Shown: one piece after another, positions 8,515 to 17,847 of the stretch
How positions within the stretch are numbered: position 1 is the first letter of the stretch
Layout: every line of letters begins with the position of its first letter
Assembly: GCF_019711195.1 (NCBI RefSeq)
Contig: NZ_CP081299.1
Span: forward strand, 6,482,501 to 6,546,500
DNA length: 64,000 nt
Reading direction: 5' to 3'
Source of the DNA: Dyadobacter sp. NIV53
GTDB lineage: Bacteria > Bacteroidota > Bacteroidia > Cytophagales > Spirosomataceae
Translations under genes and position numbers: made by a program
Notes under the pieces: generated by a model
What the model was told of the DNA's origin: nothing
Databases searched by the model: none
What the model saw: the letters and a program-made list of their open reading frames with translations, nothing else

Positions 8515-11500
8515 TCACTCAACAGCGAGCTTTATTACTTCACTGTATGCAGATGATTGTATTTCAAGCAAATACAAGCCTGCGTTCAGGTGTAATGACG
8601 AGGTATCAAATTTAAGTGTATTGCTGGTTGCTGACTGCGGTACTTTGCGGGAAATGATAGTATTGCCAGGTGAAGACATCAGCCGCAGGCTTACGTTACC
8701 TTTATGCCGGGATGACAGTTTAACCTGGAATGTGTTCTTTACCGGGTTCGGGTAAACATAAGAAGTCGTATTTGATGGTGCTTCCTCCACAGTTTCAGTG
8801 ATGCCCTGCCTGATGTTGCTGTGATCATGTTCCTCCACATTTTCGATGATCAGTTGTGGTGGGAACTCTTCATTTTCACGGCTATGGAACACAGCACGGT
8901 CGTTCTGGACATTGTAAATGATAAAACTCGCCATCTTGTCGCCCTTCATTTCGGAAAGCACAAATTCGGTTACATCCATTTCGTAATACTGTAATGTACT
9001 TGAAATGCGTACCGTATCCATAAGATGGCCTGGTACTGACGGGGCATTTTCCCAGTTGATACCCGTTTCAGTCCACGAATCATTGGCCAGGCTGCGTGCT
9101 GCAATGGTGATCATGTTATCGTTTTGAATATTCTGTCCGTATAAACGGATCCGTGCCGAGCCGATTTTGGATACATCGGCCAGTGAGAATTTCAGGTAGG
9201 TACGCCGGTTAAAATCGGTAAATTCGGATCTCTTTGTTTCCAGGGTCGTATATAACCCGAAGTTTTCCAGTTTTGATTCACCGTTCCTTATGTAGGCATC
9301 TTCTATGGGTGAAAGCAGCTCCTGTTCAACAGGTATTACCTCAATGGCGCAAATGGTTGGTAAATCGGCATTACCCTTTGAGAAGTCAATATTTACAAAG
9401 CCGTCCTTTACCTCCACGGTAAATGTTTTCCTGACTGCACGCAGTGAACCGCCGGTTTCTGAATAGATATCATAGTTACTCAGGAAACGCTGCTCTTCAA
9501 TATCGACATTAAACAAACGTTTTCTGAGTCCTTCTGCACCTCCGCGGCCTCTGATTCCCCAAAACAGCTCAGCAAAATGCAGTACAACGCGGACTTTACC
9601 ATTCCTGACCGGGATTGTATAATTGAAGGCTGTCGACGATCGTTCTGCCCGGTAGAGTTCATCATCTTCTGTATTTTTGATATCCCATTCCGGAATAGCC
9701 ACAACACGGTCGGTGCCTCCATAGTACCGATCCGCAATGAAGTGCCGGTTGGCTGAGGCATCAAACTCTTTTCCTCCTGCATTGATCCTGATACTTGCGG
9801 TGGGTGCTTCTGTCTGTCCAATCCCAAGTGCGGTAATGACTTTTCCGACTGGAATAGTTCCTGTCAGCATACTGTTTTCTGTTACAGAAGAAGCAGATTT
9901 TTGCCCGCTGAGGTCGATCCATTGTTTGCCGTCCCATCCTGCAAGCCGAAGATTTTCAGCAGCTGCAAAACCGGATACGTCAGGAATGGAAACCGTAACA
10001 GTAATTGGATTTGTCTGATCAGTAATACTTATCCAGTCCCACTGCCCAACCTTGGACACTGAAGAAAGCGGGGCCAGAAAATCCGTTACCGGATGGAATG
10101 GGCTGGCATCAGAAGGGTCTTGTGTTTCAGACGGATCTCCAGGTATCCACGCCATACTTATTTTTGCAGTTGCTGGTTCCGGGGCACTGATTTTGACCGG
10201 CCGGCTATCTGTACCGCTGCCTACCGGAAAGGTAAATGGTTGGTTGCCAACTTTGGTCACATACCCGTTGACATGCTGGGAGTCCTTATTACTATTGGAA
10301 TAACCTGCACTTTCTTCAAACAAAACAGAACCTTTCTCCGTAAGATTTCTAAGGGTAGAGGTAATGCCGTTCTCGAAATTCAGGTTTCCCGCAATGACTA
10401 TACCTTCAGTATTCGTAATCTTTATCAGGCTGCCGGTACCATTTACAAAGTCGGCATCAAAGAAATGAGGACGCCGCGAACCGGTAATTTCCTGTGTGCC
10501 ACCCGCCGTACCTGGACCTTTGAAAACATCTTTATGCCCGCTTGATGTATTATATTCTCCACGATTCGTAAAGGTTGCCACACTTGGTCCATAATGACCT
10601 GATACACCGTTCCCACTACCGGCATACTTTCCGTCTGATGAACTGTTCCAGGCAGCATGGTTTTCGAAAATACCTCCTTTATTGCGTATTGTACCACTGA
10701 TGTCGGTTACTGTTTCAGGATCACAACCTCCCAGAACAACGAGTTTGGCGGTTGCGGACAATGTCAGTTCCGATCCTTTTTCCATTCTGATAGAAGCGAT
10801 ACTTGCAGTTGAAATCAAGTCGCATCGTGGGGCATTAGCCGGGAAAATGACGGTAGTTTCCTGATCAGGAATTTGCATGATATCCCAGTTTTTAGGGTTA
10901 GACCAATTCGAACTGGTTTGTCCTTTCCAGATTGCGATTTTTTGCTTTACGGTAACTATCAGCGTGTCAGTACAGCCTGCGGGATTTGTAGCGACGAGCT
11001 TATAAATTCCTGCTCCCGCTTCTTCGGGTTTGTCTGTATTCCAGACTTTAGTAAAATCCATATTACTGAAAAGTACCGTCAGGTCCACCTTTTCGTTTGC
11101 ACATTTTATTGCAATCGTACTGTCCTTGCCCAGTCCGGGAATAGCATTGACGGTTGTAGACCGGGTCGCAGTCTGGCCACTCAGTTTATAACTGATGATG
11201 TGCGTACCGGTTCCGGCCAGAGATGGGTTGAAGATATTCCCAACGACTCCCGGCCCGCTGAAAACACCGCCGGACGGAATTCCTGTGAGTTTTTGCGAAG
11301 ATGAATTATGGCAATAGGCATCCTGCAAACCACTGAACGTAACTTCGCCCGATACGAACTTCACCACAACCACATCTGTACTGAACAATGTCCCGTCGCT
11401 TACAATCAGCATGAAAGAATACGTTTTTCCACGATCGGCTTCTGTCATGGTGAAGGAAGGTGAAACAGCCGTTGTATCGCTTAATATAATTCCTTCCGGA

Positions 11501-14500
11501 GCTACCCAGCTATATGTAAGTGCATCGGAGTCCGGGTCAGAGGATGCCGTGCCATTTAGTTTTATGGTCCCGGTTTTGGTCACACTGATGTCGGTTCCGG
11601 CATTTGCCAAAGGTGCCTTGTTGGCTGACTCGACAGTCCAGGATACAGAAACATTTCCCGGGTTTGTTTTACCGCTGCTGTATTTGCTTACATTCTGAAT
11701 ATTGAAAGTGATCTGGTAAGTTCCGGCCGTATTACTGATATTGTTGATGCCCTTGATCTTGTACAATGAATCATTGACCGTTTCAAAACCCAATCCGGAC
11801 GATGGTATCAGAACACCATCCTTCCTCAGCTGGATGCCTTCCAGGAGTTTGGCGGTATTAAGCAGTTTTGATGAAAAAGCAAGCGGAATGCTGCTGATCT
11901 GCGTTTTCAGGATCTGTCCCGGTGCCAACTTCCAGTATGCAAGAAGCGGTAACTGATCAATATAAAGCGCTTTTTCTGCCATTACCGCCCCGCCAACGGC
12001 TGCTGTCGCGGTTATTCTGATCTTCAATTCACCCCCTCCTGAAATATTGATAGCAGCCGTCCGGTTACCGGCAGCAACAGCTGACGTGTTGGACAACACC
12101 ACTTCACCACTTGGGTCAATCTGTGAAATTGTAACCTGTGATGCATTTTCATTCAGACGGTATCCGACTGTCAGAGACTGCCCGGAAGTATAGCCATCTG
12201 TTGAAGAAAACCCAAGGTCCGGACTAATGGTCACATTGGAAATGGTGATCGTAGATTGATGGTTTACTTTCCATGAAAGTTGTTTGGTGCCGCTGCCTAT
12301 GTTTCCACTGCTATCGACAACATTTTCGAGGTTAACTGAAAACACATAATCTCCGTCAGGGTAAGTCTGCATACCGAAATTACCAGCCACCCAGTTCCTG
12401 GAATCCACAAAGGCCAGCTGCGTAAATCGGATCGGTATCGCTTCCCCGTTTCTTGTAAGACTGAATGCGGATGTATTCAGCCCTGAAACTCCTTCATTGA
12501 AACGGAGTTTTATAAATGCAACATGCAGCGGATCTATTGCGCCTTCATCCGACTTTTCTATACGGGTGAGGGTAGGGCCGGTATTATCTACGGTCAGGAA
12601 TACGGACTGGACCTGCTTGCCTTTTACCTTTGTTTCAGAACTTATGTTCAGCATGTCTACCCGCAGTTCATAAACACCGCTTTGTGTAAGGATTTTATCC
12701 AGTCCCGACAAACTGAACAACCTGTGATCGCTGCTGACGGAATCGATCTTCAGACTGCCGGATTGCAGGACCTTGTCTTTATAAATTGTAAACCGGGCAG
12801 GTGTTACGGTTGCCACTTCGATGGGCAGGTTAAAGTAAATACCAACGCTGCTGTAAGACTGGGCAAACCGGTCAGCTGGCAGACCTTCAAATGCCTGAAC
12901 GATTGGTGTATTCAGGAACTGTGACCAGGTGACCTGTTTTCCGCTCAGGCCAGAAGTACCATAAATATCGGTGATTTCCGCAGCTTGTGCGGTAAAATTG
13001 AAAAATCCATTGCCGGTAGTAACAGCAGACAGGTCTACATCGAAGGTTGCAGAGTCCAGCTGGGTGATAATGACAGATGAATTTATGATATTCGCTCCGC
13101 CTTGCAAAGTTAGGTTCAGGTCTTTATAGGTGAAGGTCGAGGCGTCAATCCCTTTATTGAAATAAACCTTAAGATGCTTCACCTGCTCCGATACCACTTC
13201 GGCCGGAGCACCCGCAATGCTGTCAATCCGTGGTACATCTGTATTGACAGGTTTCCAAATGACAGTATAATTTGTGGCTCCTTTTGAACCGAAGTGATCA
13301 ACAAAATGGAATTTATTTTCATAAACCGGGGACCTGCTCACAGGCAGGGTAACGAAAGTAAGCCACGCATTATCCAGTGGTATTGCCTGTCCATCACCAC
13401 GTGTTACGCTGACCAATTCGTAAAGCCTGTTGCCCGGGTCGTCAAGTTTGATATAATTGAAACCTGTATCTGCCGGTGTGACGGTAAGTGTATTGGTAAA
13501 CGATGGAGGTGATACGGGGGCACTGAAACTTCCGCTAGCAGCAGCATTCACCTTGGCCGTCCTGTTGCCCTGGGAGAAATAAATGATATCCGGCCTGTCG
13601 GCAATATCAAAGACGTCGTTCACCAGGAAATCGTTGATGCCGTCTTTTAAACCGCCGTAGAGTTGGATGCTTTTGGTAAGCTCGTGTAATTTCACACCTT
13701 GTATCAGGCTGAGTTCCGGATTTCCGAAACTATTGGAATGAACAACTTTGGCATCGTAGCTGACAAATTTGCCCAGGAGGGAACTCGTAAAATACCACTG
13801 TCCTATACGTGTCTGCAGACCGGGAATGGTACCAAAATTTATATTGGTGATCCCAAGCTGTTTTGCCTGTCCCTGAAAATTGGAACCTATCAGGCTGAAA
13901 TTAATAGCCAGCCCTTTTTCATTATCCACAATTTTTGGCTGGGCTGAAGAGATTGTCATGTTCACAGCCGGCCCGTAACCTTTGTTTTCAACCATCACAG
14001 CCAGTTCTGCCGGTATCGTAGGCTCAATCTCAGGTGAAGTAAGTGCATCGTCTCCCAGAATATTCCTTTGCATGAAATAATGCAGCATCAGATTAGGGCT
14101 TGGATTCACGGTGATAGATACAGCTGATAATGGCAGGGTGATAACCTTTTCTGCATAAGGGTCCCAATAGGTAATCGATCCGCCGAATTTGTATAATTTC
14201 GGTGCTTGTGGAGCCGCACCAATTTCGGGGATGAACAGGAATTTGACTGATCCCTTTTCCTGGGCTCCTATTTCCCCCGTACCGGTCACGTCGGATAAAT
14301 TGGTCAGGCTTTTGGTCTGGATCTCAAAAAGCCCGTTACTCGGCGTACCTTCTTCGTCAGTGATCATAAGGTTGACCGAGATGGTCTTCATTGCGTCAGT
14401 AGGATGCCCGTTACTGATCTCCAGTGTTCCTTCGAATGCCTCCCGTGTCATGGTCACCTTTTGGTTAAACTGGACAACTACCGAAGCACATACACCTTCA

Positions 14501-17500
14501 TTCTGACCGTCAATGATTTCGTTGAGCGCCGCAATCGACTTGCTATGCATGTCATCAATTGTCTGATATTCTTTCTCGACAGAATAGTTGTGCGCGTTAA
14601 TCAGGGAATCAACATAATTATCGACCAGATTCCAGTTGATAATGTTTGGATATTCTGAATTAGGAGCCTGTACACCTTTGCTTAAAGCTTCCAGCGATTT
14701 GTTCCAGCGTACGAAGAAGGCTGAAAGGGTAGTTTGTTCTATTTCGTATCCTTCCATTGCAGTTAGGATATCGTTCTGAACATTTACCGGAATAGGGGTA
14801 AGATCGTTAAGGTATTTTTTTACCAAAGGAAAAAGAACTGTCAGGCCTTCTTCCGTGATCATATCGCCAAAATACTCTGACATCCAGGCCGAAAATGAAG
14901 TATAACCCTTCAGGACAACCTTAAGATTTCCTGATATCTCAGTAAGTGCCGCACTAGGCAAATCTTCCGAAGTTCGCAGTGCACTTTGCATGCCATTCAA
15001 TCTGCCGCCACCTGCTACTTGCGTATTCGAACAGGTCTCAATAGCTTTTAATATTCCTCTTATACAAAGTAATTGTGCACCACCCGGAACTAGACCGCCA
15101 ATTTTTCCTATAACACCTTCAAGTGCACAGTCAGCAAGTCCCGCCCCTTTTTTGTGATTCGCTCCATCCAGTGCTACACCTCCTACACACACCAGTAAAC
15201 TAGGTAAATCGGCACCAGGAATGCAGCCAAGCACTGCTCCGGCAATGTCTGCAATACATGCAACACAGCTGGTTTTTGCAGCTTCAACGGTTGGAATATT
15301 ACTGGCGCCACCTGATGAGGGGCCATCGCAGCCGATAAAGCATGGGGGCACCCCAATCGGGTATCCTGTGGCAGACGATCCGGTCCACCAGGGAGTGGGT
15401 ATTTCACCTCCATTTCCCGGACAGGAACGACCCTGGTAAGTGAACGTCGCCGGATTCTGCTCCCACAAACCAGTAGCAAGATTACATTTGTAGGTATACA
15501 TCACTACTACGTAATCAGAACAAGGCAGATCTTCTGCTGTTGCCATTGTCCGGCCACCTGTCAGCCCATTTTTTCTTCTCATAACAGCCGGAACCTGGAT
15601 GCTCTGCTGGGCAAGGAGGTCGGCTGTTACATAATTAGTCACAAATTCGTATTGTGGGTCTGTCGTAGGCAGCATTAACGTTACCTGTTCAGCTGTAATA
15701 AGCCCATGATTGGTGAGTGTAATGTTAAAAGGATATTCCTGTCCCTCTGCCAGCTGGGGCATGGTCTTGGGCATTTCGATGGTCACTACGGGTATTGGTA
15801 CATTCGTTTCGAACTTGGATTCCAGGACCACCTCATATTCATCCTGTATGGCTGTAGGCACCACTGTCCAGTTGAAAGTAATTGCCTGGTAGTTCAGGAA
15901 AACATCCTGTTCTACTGTGCGGCCCGGGTTAATTTCCAGCACATTATTGTAAGTCTGGTGATGCTCTTTTTCGACCGTGATCCGGTGAGTGCCCTCAGGG
16001 ATATCTTTGGCTTCAAACACACCATCAGCATTGGTAGTGCCTTCGGCATAGACTTCTCCGGTAAAATAATTTTTGATGGTAACCTTGGCATCCTGTACTT
16101 TGGGCGCACCCTCAGAATAATAGGTAAACTGGTCTGAGACCGTAATCAGGGCTGTTCCGGAAGCTTCTGCTACTTTTTCGAAAATAAAGGGAATGGTGAA
16201 AGAATTTCCGTTTGCAGCGTTAATCCCGATATTTCCAGTGACCGGAAAGTCAAACGGGACTTCATCCAGTGCGAGAAAACTAAGCGTTACTACGGTTGTG
16301 TCTCCCAATGAAAGGGAAGATATGGTTTTAGGAGTAATGCTTTTCATCCAATTGACAGCAGGCAGGTTTACGCTGATCTCACCAGTTGCTCCCTTCCCTT
16401 TATTGACAAGCAAAAATTCAACTTTCCGCTCTCCTGAACTCTGGGAAACACTCGCCTGAATGCTGGATACATTGGAAACAAGGTACCCGTTTGCTGCCTG
16501 GCAGTAATAATAAATTTTTGAATTCTGGTTAAGGCCCTCATCGGATTTTGCCTGCAGGCCGGCCTCCAGATAGTTGTTGCCATTGGATAGTTCAGATCCC
16601 TTGATGGTGTAGCTAAGATTGACCGAAGCATTTCCGGCAAGGGAAGCCAGAGTAGCAAATTCCATTGTTAATCCGTCTGGTAATGTTACCGGATCCAATG
16701 TAAAATTCGTAAGTGATTTATTACTAAGATTTTGTATTTTTAATGATCCGGTCAGAGGTTCGTTTAAGATGACCTGAAACTTGGGAATTACGTTGTCATT
16801 GATGCTCACACCAAGGATATCAAAAGCGTCCTGCTCGGTAGTCTGGTTCATGCCCGGGAAGCTTGCTCCGAGTATATAATGCCCGGCCTCTCCGGCAAGT
16901 GGCGTAAACTGGACAGTAAACTTACCTGAGCCATCGGTAACAGCTTTAATATTCCTTCTTATTCCGTTTACAATTACATATACCTCTACTTCAGAATTGG
17001 GAGCGGGTGACCCGTCGGCTTTACTTGCAGAACCGGTAATAGGGATGTTCGTGCCCTTCTGGACAAATGTCGCAGCAGCTGATGCTTTAGCCAGGAAGCC
17101 CGGTTCAATAGTGAAGTCTATGGCCTTGGAAACGTTGTTGGTCAGCAGAATTTCGTTTTGTGCAGCATCCGGATTGACCCAGAAAAGCAGTTTAAACGAT
17201 CCTGACAGATCAGGGCTTTTGGCCGCATTGATCAGTATCTTCGTTTGTCCGGCATCTATAGCTTCCATGAGCAGATTTTCCGAAACTAAAATATCAGAAT
17301 TATCAATTACATCATCTTTGGACAAATAGCCGCGAACCAATATTCCCGAAGGCGCTTTGGAAGATCCTGAATTTTTTATGGACACCTGATAGTTAAATAA
17401 AGTGCCTGTCTGTACGGAATTGCTGCTTAACTGCACTAATGGGATTTCAAAATCCGGCTTGTTCAAATCTGTAACCATCACCCAGATAGATCCTGACGAA

Positions 17501-17847
17501 AAACCGCTCGCCGATACCGTGAAATATACCTGCTGGTTTCCGTCCGTAACGCCATCATTCAATGTTGTAACGGGTATATCAATAAAGGTTTTACCGATCG
17601 GTATTACAGCAGTTTGGGGAACAGTGGCTTCGCTGAGATCCGACGATGAAAGTGTAACGGAAAGTGCGTTTGTAGTGGGTGTGTTTCTGGTTATTCTTAA
17701 CAGCCCCGCATTAGGCAGTCCTTCCGGAAATGTTTGCTGCGTTACGGTCAACTGCAAGGGACGGGCCATCGTTATCATTAATGGTAATATCCGCAGAAAC
17801 CGAGCCGGAACTTGCCGGTGGTGTATTGCAGCCGCAGGAAGAAACAA
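8515..17847 (-). CDS. Giant T9SS-exported multidomain surface protein, C-terminal part (after frameshift)
   Basis: The listed frame (3,110 codons) continues the protein encoded at 17711-21766; true residues begin around 17757, upstream ones are out of frame. Visible order: Calx-beta domain (30-125), CARDB (about 135-245), carboxypeptidase-regulatory-like folds, a Cys/Gly-rich stretch at about 770-990, an alpha-helical region, many Ig-like Bacteroidota repeats, a PKD-like domain near 2077 ('PLANAGTDISVTKTG'), a malectin-like carbohydrate-binding domain (about 2690-2840), a DNRLRE domain (about 2850-3005) and a T9SS type A sorting domain at the end (YVYPNPVKNTFQVKLSS ... EVIKLAVE). The sorting domain predicts export across the outer membrane by type IX secretion and surface attachment. 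No catalytic motif is evident; adhesion or polysaccharide binding is the likely job. Confidence 0.85.
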   Translation of the reverse strand: MFLPAAAIHHRQVPARFLRILPLMITMARPLQLTVTQQTFPEGLPNAGLLRITRNTPTTNALSVTLSSSDLSEATVPQTAVIPIGKTFIDIPVTTLNDGVTDGNQQVYFTVSASGFSSGSIWVMVTDLNKPDFEIPLVQLSSNSVQTGTLFNYQVSIKNSGSSKAPSGILVRGYLSKDDVIDNSDILVSENLLMEAIDAGQTKILINAAKSPDLSGSFKLLFWVNPDAAQNEILLTNNVSKAIDFTIEPGFLAKASAAATFVQKGTNIPITGSASKADGSPAPNSEVEVYVIVNGIRRNIKAVTDGSGKFTVQFTPLAGEAGHYILGASFPGMNQTTEQDAFDILGVSINDNVIPKFQVILNEPLTGSLKIQNLSNKSLTNFTLDPVTLPDGLTMEFATLASLAGNASVNLSYTIKGSELSNGNNYLEAGLQAKSDEGLNQNSKIYYYCQAANGYLVSNVSSIQASVSQSSGERKVEFLLVNKGKGATGEISVNLPAVNWMKSITPKTISSLSLGDTTVVTLSFLALDEVPFDFPVTGNIGINAANGNSFTIPFIFEKVAEASGTALITVSDQFTYYSEGAPKVQDAKVTIKNYFTGEVYAEGTTNADGVFEAKDIPEGTHRITVEKEHHQTYNNVLEINPGRTVEQDVFLNYQAITFNWTVVPTAIQDEYEVVLESKFETNVPIPVVTIEMPKTMPQLAEGQEYPFNITLTNHGLITAEQVTLMLPTTDPQYEFVTNYVTADLLAQQSIQVPAVMRRKNGLTGGRTMATAEDLPCSDYVVVMYTYKCNLATGLWEQNPATFTYQGRSCPGNGGEIPTPWWTGSSATGYPIGVPPCFIGCDGPSSGGASNIPTVEAAKTSCVACIADIAGAVLGCIPGADLPSLLVCVGGVALDGANHKKGAGLADCALEGVIGKIGGLVPGGAQLLCIRGILKAIETCSNTQVAGGGRLNGMQSALRTSEDLPSAALTEISGNLKVVLKGYTSFSAWMSEYFGDMITEEGLTVLFPLVKKYLNDLTPIPVNVQNDILTAMEGYEIEQTTLSAFFVRWNKSLEALSKGVQAPNSEYPNIINWNLVDNYVDSLINAHNYSVEKEYQTIDDMHSKSIAALNEIIDGQNEGVCASVVVQFNQKVTMTREAFEGTLEISNGHPTDAMKTISVNLMITDEEGTPSNGLFEIQTKSLTNLSDVTGTGEIGAQEKGSVKFLFIPEIGAAPQAPKLYKFGGSITYWDPYAEKVITLPLSAVSITVNPSPNLMLHYFMQRNILGDDALTSPEIEPTIPAELAVMVENKGYGPAVNMTISSAQPKIVDNEKGLAINFSLIGSNFQGQAKQLGITNINFGTIPGLQTRIGQWYFTSSLLGKFVSYDAKVVHSNSFGNPELSLIQGVKLHELTKSIQLYGGLKDGINDFLVNDVFDIADRPDIIYFSQGNRTAKVNAAASGSFSAPVSPPSFTNTLTVTPADTGFNYIKLDDPGNRLYELVSVTRGDGQAIPLDNAWLTFVTLPVSRSPVYENKFHFVDHFGSKGATNYTVIWKPVNTDVPRIDSIAGAPAEVVSEQVKHLKVYFNKGIDASTFTYKDLNLTLQGGANIINSSVIITQLDSATFDVDLSAVTTGNGFFNFTAQAAEITDIYGTSGLSGKQVTWSQFLNTPIVQAFEGLPADRFAQSYSSVGIYFNLPIEVATVTPARFTIYKDKVLQSGSLKIDSVSSDHRLFSLSGLDKILTQSGVYELRVDMLNISSETKVKGKQVQSVFLTVDNTGPTLTRIEKSDEGAIDPLHVAFIKLRFNEGVSGLNTSAFSLTRNGEAIPIRFTQLAFVDSRNWVAGNFGMQTYPDGDYVFSVNLENVVDSSGNIGSGTKQLSWKVNHQSTITISNVTISPDLGFSSTDGYTSGQSLTVGYRLNENASQVTISQIDPSGEVVLSNTSAVAAGNRTAAINISGGGELKIRITATAAVGGAVMAEKALYIDQLPLLAYWKLAPGQILKTQISSIPLAFSSKLLNTAKLLEGIQLRKDGVLIPSSGLGFETVNDSLYKIKGINNISNTAGTYQITFNIQNVSKYSSGKTNPGNVSVSWTVESANKAPLANAGTDISVTKTGTIKLNGTASSDPDSDALTYSWVAPEGIILSDTTAVSPSFTMTEADRGKTYSFMLIVSDGTLFSTDVVVVKFVSGEVTFSGLQDAYCHNSSSQKLTGIPSGGVFSGPGVVGNIFNPSLAGTGTHIISYKLSGQTATRSTTVNAIPGLGKDSTIAIKCANEKVDLTVLFSNMDFTKVWNTDKPEEAGAGIYKLVATNPAGCTDTLIVTVKQKIAIWKGQTSSNWSNPKNWDIMQIPDQETTVIFPANAPRCDLISTASIASIRMEKGSELTLSATAKLVVLGGCDPETVTDISGTIRNKGGIFENHAAWNSSSDGKYAGSGNGVSGHYGPSVATFTNRGEYNTSSGHKDVFKGPGTAGGTQEITGSRRPHFFDADFVNGTGSLIKITNTEGIVIAGNLNFENGITSTLRNLTEKGSVLFEESAGYSNSNKDSQHVNGYVTKVGNQPFTFPVGSGTDSRPVKISAPEPATAKISMAWIPGDPSETQDPSDASPFHPVTDFLAPLSSVSKVGQWDWISITDQTNPITVTVSIPDVSGFAAAENLRLAGWDGKQWIDLSGQKSASSVTENSMLTGTIPVGKVITALGIGQTEAPTASIRINAGGKEFDASANRHFIADRYYGGTDRVVAIPEWDIKNTEDDELYRAERSSTAFNYTIPVRNGKVRVVLHFAELFWGIRGRGGAEGLRKRLFNVDIEEQRFLSNYDIYSETGGSLRAVRKTFTVEVKDGFVNIDFSKGNADLPTICAIEVIPVEQELLSPIEDAYIRNGESKLENFGLYTTLETKRSEFTDFNRRTYLKFSLADVSKIGSARIRLYGQNIQNDNMITIAARSLANDSWTETGINWENAPSVPGHLMDTVRISSTLQYYEMDVTEFVLSEMKGDKMASFIIYNVQNDRAVFHSRENEEFPPQLIIENVEEHDHSNIRQGITETVEEAPSNTTSYVYPNPVKNTFQVKLSSRHKGNVSLRLMSSPGNTIISRKVPQSATSNTLKFDTSSLHLNAGLYLLEIQSSAYSEVIKLAVE

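Noticed and set aside
8515..17847. Treating this frame's start at 17847 as a true translation start
   Set aside because: The first ~27 codons are antisense to domain logic and out of frame with the upstream Calx-beta domain; the frame is a continuation after a shift.
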